The notes: generated from the letters alone by a model not told the origin. A DNA stretch of 64,000 bases from Agromyces ramosus (GCF_030817175.1 NZ_JAUSYY010000001.1:1674001-1738000), one strand, 5' to 3'; positions 9,038-17,888 are shown, counted from the stretch's first letter. Program-made: numbers and translations.

Positions 9038-10129
9038 TCAGGCCACGACCACCCGCGCGTCATCGCTGATCGGCGGAGCATCCGCACCCCACTCCTGCTC
9101 GTAGCCCATGCCGGGCGTCGTGGGAGCGTGGACGAGCCCGGATGCATCGACCTCGGGCGCCGGACGAACGGGATTCGAATCGACGAGGCTCTCGTAGTAC
9201 GTCGTGTTGGGGATCGACATGCACAGGTGCGTGCTCACGAGTCCCCCGCCGTGCACCTCGGCCCGCAGGAGGAAGGAGTCGGCGAGGTGGGCGACGCGGA
9301 GGGCTCCGGTCACGCCGCCCTTGAAGGTGCTGCTCGTGCGCACCGACGAGGCGCAGCCCGAGGCGATGAAGTCCGCGGTGTTCATGTGCGCGCCGTCACT
9401 GGTCTCGGCGACCAGCAACGGGACATCCACCCGCTCACTCAGACGCTGGTACGCATTGACGCTGAACTCGCGCATGGGCTCTTCGTACCAGCCGAAGTTC
9501 GCCTCGCTGAGCACCCGCCCGAGATACACGGCGTCGCTCAGGTCGAACGCGGCGGAGCCGTCGTACATGAGCGGCACGTCATCGCCGACGTGGCTCCGCA
9601 GTGCGGCACACAGTTCGGCGTCGCGTCGCACGTCACCCCATGCATGCAACTTGATGGCGGGATAGCCGAGCTCGAGACATTGGTCGGCGACGTCGAGGTA
9701 CTCTTCGATGCTGCCGAAGGTCACGGTCGACGCGTAGGCCGGGATCTCGGTGCGATACGTGCCGATGAGCTCGTGGACGGGAAGCCCGGCGATCTTTCCT
9801 GCGATGTCCCACAGCGCGTCGTCGACGGCGCCCTGGACGTACACCGGGAACTCCTCGATGCGGTCGAGCTCCCACATCCGGTGCCACAGCCACTCCCGGC
9901 GGAGGGGGTCGGCGCCGACGAGCTCGTCGCGGATCCTGCGGTCGACGAGGTCTCGGAGGATCTCGCCCCGGCGAACGTACGCGTAGCCCACGAAGCCCTC
10001 GTCGGTCTTCAGAACCAGCCAAGCGCCCGTGTGCGGCCCGTCCGACCCGGGAAGGCCGGCGCGCCAGCGGAAACTCGGCGCCACGGCCGGCTGCTCGACG
10101 AGGCGCACCTCGACAGCGACGATCTTCAT
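9038..10129 (-). CDS. Enolase-superfamily sugar-acid dehydratase (mandelate racemase/muconate lactonizing type)
   Basis: A 363-residue protein with the capping domain at residues 1-130 and a barrel with acid-base residues on the expected strands: K160-L-H162, metal ligands D190 (MYDGSAAF), E216 (WYEEPM) and E242 (VAETSDG), then EVHGGG with H293. The family abstracts a proton alpha to a carboxylate. In this context a dehydratase for an aldonate such as fuconate, rhamnonate or galactonate is likely. The K-x-H instead of the more common K-x-K pattern makes the exact substrate uncertain. It lies 30 bp upstream of the GH36 gene and 30 bp after the permease gene, so probably in one operon. Confidence 0.85.
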   Translation of the reverse strand: MKIVAVEVRLVEQPAVAPSFRWRAGLPGSDGPHTGAWLVLKTDEGFVGYAYVRRGEILRDLVDRRIRDELVGADPLRREWLWHRMWELDRIEEFPVYVQGAVDDALWDIAGKIAGLPVHELIGTYRTEIPAYASTVTFGSIEEYLDVADQCLELGYPAIKLHAWGDVRRDAELCAALRSHVGDDVPLMYDGSAAFDLSDAVYLGRVLSEANFGWYEEPMREFSVNAYQRLSERVDVPLLVAETSDGAHMNTADFIASGCASSVRTSSTFKGGVTGALRVAHLADSFLLRAEVHGGGLVSTHLCMSIPNTTYYESLVDSNPVRPAPEVDASGLVHAPTTPGMGYEQEWGADAPPISDDARVVVA

Positions 10130-10159
10130 GCTTCTACTCCAGGTCGGTTTGCATCGGGT

Positions 10160-11113
10160 TCAGCCCTTCGTCGAGCCCGCGAGGATGCCGCGGACGAGGA
10201 AGCGCTGGAAGAACAGGAAGAGGATCGCGACGGGCACCACCACGATGAGGCCGGCCATCGCCGCCTCGGGGTAGGTGATCGGGAGGATCGAACCGCCGGC
10301 TGAGGGGTTCAGGGCCGGGGTGCTGGCGATGAGCGTGCCGAGCCCGACCGGGAGGTTGAACATGCTGCTGTCGGTCAGCATCACGTAGGGAAGGAAGTAG
10401 TTGTTCCAGTTCGCCACGAAGCTGAAGAAGACGAGCAGCCCGATGACCGGCTTCGAGAGCGGGAGCACCACCCTGAGGAAGACGCCGAGCTCGCTGCATC
10501 CGTCGATCCGGGCCGCTTCGAGGAGTTCCTTGGGCATCGACGTCGCGAAGAACACGAAGGCGAGATACACCCCGAAGGGGAAGAAGGCGGCGGGCAGGAT
10601 GACCGACGCGGCGGTGTTGATCAGGCCGACGGCGTTCAGCTCGAGGAACAGCGGCAGCACCATCGCGGTGGCGGGGAGCACGATCGCGAGCAGCGTCGTG
10701 AGGAGGATGACCTTGCGACCCGCGAATCGCATCGTCGCGAGGGCATACGCGGCGAGGAGCGAGATGACGACCGTGATGACGAGCGGCACGATCGAGTAGA
10801 GCACCGAGTTCGCCATCCAGCGGAAGATCACCCCGTCGGAGTACTCGGCGAGGTGCTGCCATGAGAGCGCATAGCGTTCGAAGGACCCCCACGAAAGTGG
10901 GGTCGACAGCATCTCGGCGTTGTCCTTCGACGGCGCCAACACGAGCCAGAGGAGCGGAACGAGGCAGAAGACGGCGAACCCGTACATGGTGATGAGCCGG
11001 AGCGCCGACCCGGGCCCGAACCTGAGGCGGCGGCGACGACGCGGGCGTTCGGTTGCGCGAACGGTTTCCTGCGGGTCGCCGACCACGACGACGGGCTCGA
11101 TCTGAACGACCAT
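10160..11113 (-). CDS. Sugar ABC transporter permease (MalG/UgpE type)
   Basis: A 317-residue inner-membrane permease with six predicted helices. The EAA loop is present as ELLEAARIDGCSELGVFLRVVLP, which docks the shared ATPase, and the C-terminus IPITYPEAAMAGL...FFQRFLVRGI is typical for carbohydrate uptake transporter family 1. The basic N-terminus RPRRRRRLRF precedes helix 1. The ATG at 11113 shares its base with the stop of the upstream permease (TGATG), giving tight coupling. No ATPase gene is present here; such systems in actinobacteria use a shared MsiK-like ATPase encoded elsewhere. Confidence 0.92.
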   Translation of the reverse strand: MVVQIEPVVVVGDPQETVRATERPRRRRRLRFGPGSALRLITMYGFAVFCLVPLLWLVLAPSKDNAEMLSTPLSWGSFERYALSWQHLAEYSDGVIFRWMANSVLYSIVPLVITVVISLLAAYALATMRFAGRKVILLTTLLAIVLPATAMVLPLFLELNAVGLINTAASVILPAAFFPFGVYLAFVFFATSMPKELLEAARIDGCSELGVFLRVVLPLSKPVIGLLVFFSFVANWNNYFLPYVMLTDSSMFNLPVGLGTLIASTPALNPSAGGSILPITYPEAAMAGLIVVVPVAILFLFFQRFLVRGILAGSTKG

Positions 11114-12000
11114 CAGTCGTCCACCTCCGTCTGGAAGAAGTTCGTGCGGAACACGAGGATCATGGCCGCGAGGATCGAGATGACGAGGAGCACGACGGAG
11201 ACCGTCGCCGACATCCCGAAGTCGCCCTGCGCGAACGCGAAGCTGTAGCCGAGCTGGTTCAGCGACCACCAGCTGGATCCCGCCTTGGTGATCGAGTAGA
11301 AGAGTGACGGTTCCACGAAGATCTGGAGCGCCCCCGCGAACGAGAGGATCACCATGTAGGCCACGTACTTGCCCACCAGCGGCAGCTTCACGGAGAGCGC
11401 CGTGCGGATCGGACCGGCACCGTCGATGCGGGCGGCCTCGAGCACCTCGGTCGGGATCGACTGCAGTGAGCCGAACATGATCAGGATCCACTGTCCGACG
11501 CCCGTGATGAAGGCGACCAGGGCGAAGATCCACGGGAGGTTGCTCTCGGAGAACATGTCGTTGTTCGTCTCCCAGCCGAACGCCTCGAGCGCTGGGGCGA
11601 ACGGGCTGAGCTCGGGACTGAGCATGAAGTACCACAGCATGACCGCGGCTGAGCCGGTGACTGCGCCGGGGAGGAAGTAGACGAGGCGCAATGCGCCCGT
11701 CGCCCGGCTTGCCCGCTCGTGGAGCAGCAGGGCCAGCAGGAGGGTGCCGAACACCATGACCGGGATCCAGATGACCATGAAGGTCAGGACGTTGACGACC
11801 GCCGGAAGGAAGCGGAAGTCGGTGAACACCGTCACGTAGTTGTTGAAGCTCCACTGCCCTGGAGCGAGCGCCAGGTGGAGGGATTCGTAGATGGCGTAGA
11901 TGACCGGGATGAGGCCGAAGACCAGGAGGAACGCGACGTACAGCGCGGAGAACGACCACCCGGTGACGTTTCGACGGAGTGCGGCTCGTTGGCTCTGCAT
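11113..12000 (-). CDS. Sugar ABC transporter permease (MalF/UgpA type)
   Basis: A 295-residue permease with six predicted helices and the EAA motif VLEAARIDGAGPIRTALSVKLPL. It forms the heterodimeric channel with the next permease. The N-terminal region up to helix 1 is short, as in the actinobacterial CUT1 family. Translation is coupled to the downstream gene by a TGATG overlap. A 129-bp gap with a very strong hairpin separates it from the upstream binding-protein gene, so the permeases are probably made at a lower level than the binding protein. Confidence 0.92.
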   Translation of the reverse strand: MQSQRAALRRNVTGWSFSALYVAFLLVFGLIPVIYAIYESLHLALAPGQWSFNNYVTVFTDFRFLPAVVNVLTFMVIWIPVMVFGTLLLALLLHERASRATGALRLVYFLPGAVTGSAAVMLWYFMLSPELSPFAPALEAFGWETNNDMFSESNLPWIFALVAFITGVGQWILIMFGSLQSIPTEVLEAARIDGAGPIRTALSVKLPLVGKYVAYMVILSFAGALQIFVEPSLFYSITKAGSSWWSLNQLGYSFAFAQGDFGMSATVSVVLLVISILAAMILVFRTNFFQTEVDD

Positions 12001-12089
12001 GCGGGGTTCCTTTCGCTCTCGAGGCGGGAGAAGGCGGACGACGTAGCGACCGGGTGGTGGGATGGTTCGCGAGCGGCCACCCCGGCCGG

Positions 12090-12124
12090 CTCCGCCGGGG
12101 CGCGACCGTCGCGCCCCGGCGGAG
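12090..12124. promoter_or_regulatory. Perfect 16-bp intercistronic hairpin between binding-protein and permease genes
   Basis: CTCCGCCGGGGCGCGA (12090-12105) pairs without mismatch with TCGCGCCCCGGCGGAG (12109-12124) around a 3-nt loop. The arm begins 5 bp after the stop of the binding-protein gene on the minus strand. Such structures usually stop exonucleases or attenuate read-through, keeping binding protein in excess over the membrane parts. Confidence 0.75.
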
Positions 12125-12129
12125 GGATG

Positions 12130-13446
12130 CTACTTGTCGGACACGCTGTAGCCCGAGCTCGCGGCGAGCCCGGCGAGCTGGGTCTGCAGTGCCTCCAGCG
12201 CCGACTCGATCGTCTGGCCGGCCTTGACGGCCGCGACCACGGTGGCGTTGATCGACCCTTCGACCGGGTATCGCGTCGCCGAGGCGGCGGGGTTGATCTT
12301 GTCGGCAGCGTCGATCAGGACCGCGGACGGGTCCTCGGCGTAGAACGGATCGGTCGAGACCTTCTCGAGCCACAGCTCGGCGGCGGGCTTGTACGCCGGG
12401 TAGGTCGGCGCGGTTTCCTGGTAACCCGGGTCGGTCGCGGCGAACACGGCGGCGGCGACAGCGCCCTCGATGTTCTTCGAGTGGGCGGACACGACGTAGA
12501 TGCCGCCTCCGCGAGCACCCGACCAGTTCGTCTCCTCGCCGGGCCAGCTCGGCATGGCACCCGCAGCGAGGGCGCCGGCGGGGAACTTGTAGCCGGTCTC
12601 GGGCTTGAAGATGTACTCGCCGTACCACGACGGGCCGGGGAGCATGAGGAGGTTTCCGGCGGCCGCGAGCTCGTTGAACTTGGGGTCGAACTGGCTCAAG
12701 GCTGAGACCGAGCCGTTCGCGATCAGCCCATCGAGCATGGTGGCGACGCGGGTGCACTTCTCATCGGCAGTGTTGATCACCACTTCGGTGCTGCTCTGCA
12801 CATCTTGAATCGGGCATCCGCTCGCCCAGAGGTATTCGTAGTAGAGCGTGGCCTCTCCGGCCGCGCCGATGACGTACCCCGGGTGCTCGACGGCGAGCTT
12901 CTCGCCGAGTTCGGTGTACTCCTCCCACGTCGTGGGCAGCTCGTAGCCGAACTCCTCGAGCAGCGGCTTGTTGTACCAGAGCACATCCTGCGCGAGGTCA
13001 TTCTGCAGGCAGTAGAGGTGGCCGTCGATCGTGCACAACGAGTTCTCGGTGGCGAAGTCCTTCTGCACGTCGGCGTCGACGAGGTCGTCGAGTTCGAGTG
13101 CGTAGTCGAACAGCGGGCTCTGGAGTGCGGCGATGTCGTTCGGGCTCGGGTCGAAGATCAGGTCGGGCCAACCCTTGCCGACCTTGTTGGCGAGCTGGAT
13201 CTTGCTGAGGTAGGTGGCCGGGTCGATCGTCTCGAACTTGAGATCCACGTCGGGGTTCGCCTTCTTGAAGGCCTCGAACGCGGGCTTGCGGGTCGCGTCG
13301 CCCCAGACGACGATCTGCGCGTCGGGATCCTGTTCGGTGCTTGCACTCGGGCTCGCCGTGCATCCGGCGAGCGCAATCGCTGCGACGGCGAGGACGGCGG
13401 GCACGCCGGCCCGCCGCGCCCACGTGGACTTGGGTTGCGAATTCAT
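12130..13446 (-). CDS. Sugar ABC transporter substrate-binding lipoprotein
   Basis: A 438-residue precursor with a basic N-terminus, a hydrophobic stretch and a lipobox ALAGC (C29), so it is anchored outside the membrane. The mature part has the extracellular solute-binding family 1 pattern (IVVWGDATRKPAFEAFKKANPDVDL, later WYNKPLLEEFGYELPTTWEEY). The downstream ATG at 13446 is preferred because GGAG stands 6 nt before it; this ribosome site would be inside the gene if the ATG at 13458 were used. It is the first gene of the minus-strand sugar operon and lies divergent from the GntR gene. The substrate is likely an oligosaccharide of the glycan attacked by the local hydrolases. Confidence 0.92.
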   Translation of the reverse strand: MNSQPKSTWARRAGVPAVLAVAAIALAGCTASPSASTEQDPDAQIVVWGDATRKPAFEAFKKANPDVDLKFETIDPATYLSKIQLANKVGKGWPDLIFDPSPNDIAALQSPLFDYALELDDLVDADVQKDFATENSLCTIDGHLYCLQNDLAQDVLWYNKPLLEEFGYELPTTWEEYTELGEKLAVEHPGYVIGAAGEATLYYEYLWASGCPIQDVQSSTEVVINTADEKCTRVATMLDGLIANGSVSALSQFDPKFNELAAAGNLLMLPGPSWYGEYIFKPETGYKFPAGALAAGAMPSWPGEETNWSGARGGGIYVVSAHSKNIEGAVAAAVFAATDPGYQETAPTYPAYKPAAELWLEKVSTDPFYAEDPSAVLIDAADKINPAASATRYPVEGSINATVVAAVKAGQTIESALEALQTQLAGLAASSGYSVSDK

Positions 13447-13505
13447 CGTGTTCTCCATTGAAGGTGATGGATCGGGCTTGAAAGGGTATGGATCGGGCTG
13501 GTGCG

Positions 13506-13636
13506 GTCATGTGCAACGCGAGTAACCGTACTGGAAACTTCGTACATGATTCAGCTATGTTGTGCGCAAGGTGCTATGGCCGTCAATCAACAGCACATGA
13601 TCTACACGATTCGTCGCTGGATCGTTCAGATCATGT
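13506..13636. promoter_or_regulatory. Divergent control region with four ACATGA/TCATGT half-sites
   Basis: The 208-bp gap between the sugar operon and the regulator gene holds GTCATGT (13506-13512), ACATGAT (13544-13550), ACATGATC (13595-13602) and GATCATGT (13629-13636). The last two form an exact 8-bp inverted repeat, the first two an imperfect one. GntR-family dimers bind such symmetrical half-sites, so these are candidate operators for the adjacent regulator. Confidence 0.5.
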
Positions 13637-13654
13637 CTACCCGAGGAGACCAGC

Positions 13655-14353
13655 ATGACGACGACAACGGACACGGGGTCGAGCTCGGAGGAAGGCCGCG
13701 GACAGCTGCGAGTGCCTGCCCGGAACATCCTCGCCGACGACGTGTACGGAATCCTGAGAGACAGCTTGGTGTCCGGTCGCACTGCACCCGGCTCGCGACT
13801 GAATCTCGACCATCTGGCTCGTGAATTGCACGTCTCGAACACTCCCGTCCGGCAAGCACTCGCACGTCTCGAGGCCGAGGGGCTGGTGACGAAGGAGCCG
13901 TACCGAGGGTTCACTGCCTCACGGCTGCTCGATTCACAGACGATCGCGGAACTCTACGAGTACCGCCTCATCCTCGAGCCGGCGACCGCCGCCCGTGCCG
14001 CCGGGAACGCGGCCGTCGCCGGAGTGACCGAGCTCGCGGAGCTCTGCGACACCGACGTGGTCGATCGCCTGCTCGCCGACGGCGCCATCACCGAGCTCGG
14101 GCAGCGCGACATCGACTTCCATTGCGGCATCGCCCGTCTGGCCGGCAACAGCGTGGTGCTCGAGAATCTCACCCTCACACTCACCCGCATGCGGCTCTAC
14201 ACGACCTATGACCGGCACGGCTCGGGCGAGCAGGCCTGGCACGAGCATCGCCTGATCGCCGAGGCGTTGCGCGCTGGTGATCCGCATGCGGCGGCCGCGG
14301 CGATGCGCGACCACCTCCGAGGCGCCTACGACCGCATGCGCACGAGTGCGTAG
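13655..14353 (+). CDS. GntR family transcriptional regulator with FCD domain
   Basis: A 232-residue DNA-binding protein. Residues ~25-95 are a winged helix-turn-helix (VYGILRDSLVSG, LARELHVSNTPVRQALARLEAEGLV). The all-helical FCD ligand domain follows with IAELYEYRLILEPA, DIDFHCGIARLAGN and HRLIAEALRAGD, whose Asp/His residues normally bind a metal and a carboxylate ligand. GAGGAG lies 6 nt before the ATG. Being divergent from the sugar operon, it probably represses that operon and its own gene until a sugar-acid intermediate appears; the ligand is inferred from the family. Confidence 0.88.
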   Translation: MTTTTDTGSSSEEGRGQLRVPARNILADDVYGILRDSLVSGRTAPGSRLNLDHLARELHVSNTPVRQALARLEAEGLVTKEPYRGFTASRLLDSQTIAELYEYRLILEPATAARAAGNAAVAGVTELAELCDTDVVDRLLADGAITELGQRDIDFHCGIARLAGNSVVLENLTLTLTRMRLYTTYDRHGSGEQAWHEHRLIAEALRAGDPHAAAAAMRDHLRGAYDRMRTSA

Positions 14354-14391
14354 TGACACCGTATGGCGGGCGGCGCGACCCGGTAACCCGT

Positions 14392-14955
14392 TCAGCGGGT
14401 GACATTGCGGTAGCGGACGAACACGACTCCGTTGCCGAAGCGGTGCTCTTCGAGCAGCTCGAGGTCGAGCCGCACCCCGTCGGGCAGGAACGACGTTCCG
14501 CCGCCGACGATGACGGGATTCACGTACAGCTGGAACTCGTCGACGAGCCCCGCCTTGATCGCCTGCGCCGCGAGCGTCGGTCCGGCGATCGAGAGGTCGC
14601 GATCGGCCTCCGCCCTCAGGCGCTCCACCGCCGCGGCATCGAATCGTCGCTCGAGGCGGGTGCGCGCGGTGGAGACCTCGTCGAGCGTCGCCGAGTACAC
14701 GATCTTGTCGGCGTCGAGCCAGACCGCGGCGAAATCGCGTTCGACCTCGGAGATGCTCGGATCATCGGCCAGGTCGTCCCACACTCGCAGGACCTCGTAC
14801 ATGCGGCGACCCAACAGGTAGGTACCGACGGAGCGGTCGCGGTCGTTCACGAACGCGTGCACCTCGGCGTCGGGTGCACTCCAATCGAACCCGCCCCGCT
14901 CATCGGCGATGTAGCCGTCGAGCGAGGCGATGCCGGTGCAGATCAGTTTCGCCAT
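14392..14955 (-). CDS. Dihydrofolate-reductase-fold protein (RibD C-terminal-like)
   Basis: A 187-residue cytosolic protein with the features of the RibD C-terminal/DHFR fold: SLDGYIAD near the N-terminus, LLGRRMYEVLRVW, the nucleotide-binding segment DRDLSIAGPTLAAQAIKAGLVDEF and NPVIVGGGTSFL. Members reduce pterin- or pyrimidine-like substrates with NADPH, but most stand-alone ones have no assigned substrate. The ATG at 14955 has GGAGG 5 nt upstream, so I prefer it to the ATG at 14967. Single gene, convergent with the GntR gene (38-bp gap). Confidence 0.85.
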   Translation of the reverse strand: MAKLICTGIASLDGYIADERGGFDWSAPDAEVHAFVNDRDRSVGTYLLGRRMYEVLRVWDDLADDPSISEVERDFAAVWLDADKIVYSATLDEVSTARTRLERRFDAAAVERLRAEADRDLSIAGPTLAAQAIKAGLVDEFQLYVNPVIVGGGTSFLPDGVRLDLELLEEHRFGNGVVFVRYRNVTR

Positions 14956-14996
14956 CGGATCCTCCATCGGTCGGCGAGCAACCCGCGCCGACAGCC

Positions 14997-16307
14997 TCAG
15001 CCCCCGGCAGTCGTCTCAGCTGCGGCATCCGTCGCCGTGGGGCACTTCGCGAGCTCGTGCATCTTCGCGGTCGCCTGCTCGAGCGACCAGGGCAACTCCA
15101 CGAGCGGCTGCTCGTGATCGGGAGCCGGCGGCGCTTTCGACCCGATCGACGCGAGCGCGAAGGCGACCTCGCGCACGAAGGCGTCACCCGAGGTGGAGTT
15201 GTTGAGTGCGACCGCCACCGTCAGCCCGCTCTCGGGATCCGTGAACGCGGCGGTGATCGCGCCCGGCGCCTCGCCGGCACTCCCCCGCATCGGGCCGTAC
15301 TGGGCGCCTCCGATGCCCCATCGCTGCCACGCGGGCGTGTCGCCGCCGAGGGGCGTCGGCTCCCACCGCTCTCGCAGGCTCTGCTCGCTGATGAGCGAAC
15401 CCGTAGCGAACGCCTCGCTGAGCCGATGCAGGTCGTCGAGGGTCGTCACCGCCCCGGCCGCCGCACCGCCAATGGAGCTGGACTGCTTCGAATCGTCGAG
15501 CACGACGGCGCAGTCGACCGTTCCATCCTGCGCGACACTGGCCGAGTACGCGCCGAGCGCATCGTCGTGGACGGTGTCCTCGGGCGAGGGCAGCTCGGTG
15601 TCATCGAGGCCGAGCGGGCCGAGCACGTATTGCTTCGCCAGGTCGTTCCATGAGCGTCCGGTGGTGCGCTCGAGCGCGAGCGACAACAGGAGGACACCGG
15701 TGCGCGAGTACGACCACTGCTCCCCCGGAGGACCGACGCGCGACATTGCGAGGCCGCTCGCGACGAGTTCGCCGGCCGGCCAGATGCGCTCAGGATTGCG
15801 CAGGAAATGTGTGCGCAGTGCGGGGTAGTAGTCGGGCAGTCCAGAGGTGTGTCGGCAGAGCTGCTCGAGCGTGATTCCATCGAGGCCGGGAATCCAGTCG
15901 ACGTACTTCGTGACCTCGTCGTCGAGGGCCACGCTGCCCTCGTCGACGAGGCGCAGCAGGATGGTGCAGGTGATCTCAGTCGTCACGGCCGCCATGTGGA
16001 ACCGCGTCTCGGGCGTGACCGCGGGTGCGCCCTCCTCGAAGCTCACCGAGCCGGACGAGCCCTGCCATTCACCGGCCCACGGCGCCCACACGCCGGCCAC
16101 GCCGCCACTCGAACCGCTGAGCGCCACCGCCTCGTCGAGCAGCGCCTGGAGACTCGTCGACAGGTCATCGCCGACGGCGACGTCGACGCGGTTGAACTGG
16201 GTGGCTGGATCGATCGTGCCGCCGGTGCATGCCGACATCGCGAGCACAGTGAGGAGGACGGCGGCGGGTGCGATCCGTCGCCGTCTGGCCCCCAAAAGGT
16301 CAGCCAC
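14997..16307 (-). CDS. Beta-lactamase/serine-hydrolase-fold lipoprotein with altered catalytic motif
   Basis: A 436-residue exported lipoprotein: the N-terminus has RRRR, a hydrophobic stretch and lipobox MSAC (C27). The remaining part follows the class C beta-lactamase/penicillin-binding fold (LDDEVTKYV, LLCRHTSGLPDYY-like motif, WSYSRTGVLLLSLALE as the YxN equivalent, and a GEAPGAITAAFTDPESGLTVAVALN end). The usual catalytic S-x-x-K (SVTK) is replaced by A-V-T-T in FHMAAVTTEITCTILL, so both Ser and Lys are missing. It is thus probably a binding or scaffold protein rather than an active hydrolase. The GTG start at 16307 is supported by AGGGGG just upstream; a TTG at 16334 is the alternative. 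Confidence 0.78.
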   Translation of the reverse strand: MADLLGARRRRIAPAAVLLTVLAMSACTGGTIDPATQFNRVDVAVGDDLSTSLQALLDEAVALSGSSGGVAGVWAPWAGEWQGSSGSVSFEEGAPAVTPETRFHMAAVTTEITCTILLRLVDEGSVALDDEVTKYVDWIPGLDGITLEQLCRHTSGLPDYYPALRTHFLRNPERIWPAGELVASGLAMSRVGPPGEQWSYSRTGVLLLSLALERTTGRSWNDLAKQYVLGPLGLDDTELPSPEDTVHDDALGAYSASVAQDGTVDCAVVLDDSKQSSSIGGAAAGAVTTLDDLHRLSEAFATGSLISEQSLRERWEPTPLGGDTPAWQRWGIGGAQYGPMRGSAGEAPGAITAAFTDPESGLTVAVALNNSTSGDAFVREVAFALASIGSKAPPAPDHEQPLVELPWSLEQATAKMHELAKCPTATDAAAETTAGG

Positions 16308-16405
16308 GAAGCCCCCTGCCGTGTGTCCGCTCAAATTGTAACCCGGCGGGTGGGCGAAATCGGGTTGTGCTGGCCCTGATGCGCCGGGTCGTGAAGAGGG
16401 GTAGT

Positions 16406-17719
16406 CTACGCGCCGGATGCCGCGGCGCCGATCTCGCGCATCGCCCCCGTCATGAACCGCTCGACGTTGCGGTCGACGATGATGTCACTGGGCCGCAGCG
16501 GACGCGCAAGGTAGAGCCCGTCGAGCGACGTGAGCCGGCTGAGCGCCACATAGGTCTGACCGGGACTGAACACCCGCTGCCCGAGGTCGACGATCGCGGT
16601 GTCGTAGCTCGCGCCCTGCGACTTGTGGATGGTCACGGCCCATGCGAGCCGCAACGGGAACTGCGTGAACTCGGCGACGACCTGCCGTTCGAGCTTCTTG
16701 CGGGTCGGATCCCAGCTGTACTTGTACTTCTCCCACGTGACGGGCTCGACCTCGTGCTCGTCGCCGTCGACCTCGACACGCACGGCGCGATCGAGCGAGG
16801 TGACGGTGCCGATCGTGCCGTTCACCCAGCGCTGGCCGTCGGGGCCGATCGCGCTGTCGTTGCGGAGGAACATCACCTGCGCGCCGACCTTCAGTTCGAG
16901 GCGCTCGTCGGCGGGGAATGCGCGGCCTCCGAAGTCGCCGTTCACCTCCGCCTCGTTGGCCTGCGAATGTCCGGGCAGCCGGTGCAGCTGTGTCGCATTG
17001 ATGCGGTTGACGGTGTCATTGCGGGTGGCGAGCGTAATCGCGCCCTGCTCGGGCAACGGCCGGCGCGCGCCCACGCTGTTCAGCACCCCGGCGATCTCGG
17101 CCGTGACCCGCCCGTGCCGTACGGCGTTGAGCATGAGCTTGAACTCGTCGTCGTGCTGGCGGTGGATCTCGCCGAGTTCGAAGATGCGCAGGTCGGCCTC
17201 GCGCCAGACCCTCGCGTCGAAGAACCACATCGAGTCGTAGGTGTCGGCGAAATAAGCGCGCTCGTCACCGTCGCCCGGCACCGGCGCCAGTTGGTACGGG
17301 TCGCCGAAGAGCACGACCTGTGCGCCGCCGAAGGGCTCGAGCGGACGCTGCCTCGCCTGCCGGAGCGAGCGGTCCATCGCGTCCATGAGGTCGGCGTTCA
17401 CCATCGACACCTCGTCGATGACGAGCGTGTCCATCGCGTTCAGGATCTTGCGCACGGCATCGTTCTGATCGATGTCGTGGTCGGCGATGACGCCGATCGG
17501 CAGCCGGAACAGCGAATGGATCGTCTGCCCGCCCACGTTGAGCGCGGCCACCCCGGTCGGGGCGCAGATGACGATCTGCTTCTGGGTGTGCCAGTTCAGG
17601 TGGTTCAGGAGCGTCGACTTGCCGGTGCCGGCCCGCCCCGTGACGAACACATGCTCACGCGTGCCCTCGATCGCTTGGAACACCGCCGACTGTTCGCGGC
17701 TGAGAGTGACGTTCTGCAC
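16406..17719 (-). CDS. Pif1-type (superfamily 1B) DNA helicase
   Basis: About 437 residues. Walker A GRAGTGKST (K34), CAPTGVAALNVGG (motif Ia), VIDEVSMV (Walker B), FGDPYQLAPV (motif III) and a C-terminal VTIHKSQG...YVALSRLTSLDGLYL block identify a Pif1/RecD2-like helicase that unwinds DNA 5'-3' using ATP. The family acts on stalled forks, R-loops or G-quadruplexes, the latter plausible in a high-GC genome. The start is uncertain: GTG at 17719 fits the conserved beginning (VTLSREQ), and GAAAG lies about 8 nt before it. Single gene, divergent from the following membrane-anchored protein. Confidence 0.88.
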   Translation of the reverse strand: MQNVTLSREQSAVFQAIEGTREHVFVTGRAGTGKSTLLNHLNWHTQKQIVICAPTGVAALNVGGQTIHSLFRLPIGVIADHDIDQNDAVRKILNAMDTLVIDEVSMVNADLMDAMDRSLRQARQRPLEPFGGAQVVLFGDPYQLAPVPGDGDERAYFADTYDSMWFFDARVWREADLRIFELGEIHRQHDDEFKLMLNAVRHGRVTAEIAGVLNSVGARRPLPEQGAITLATRNDTVNRINATQLHRLPGHSQANEAEVNGDFGGRAFPADERLELKVGAQVMFLRNDSAIGPDGQRWVNGTIGTVTSLDRAVRVEVDGDEHEVEPVTWEKYKYSWDPTRKKLERQVVAEFTQFPLRLAWAVTIHKSQGASYDTAIVDLGQRVFSPGQTYVALSRLTSLDGLYLARPLRPSDIIVDRNVERFMTGAMREIGAAASGA

Positions 17720-17888
17720 GAGGGGTACTTTCGGAAGAGGCGACGGATGTCGCGAGCCGGCAAGCGGGCAGGCGCCCCTGCGGGCGCGCTCCAACTGTAA
17801 CGCCGCCTCGGTGCCCGCCCCGGGGCTGGGGATATCCTCAGCTTCCCATTCTCGCCCCCATAGACTTGGGCGGGTGGGGGATTCCAGC

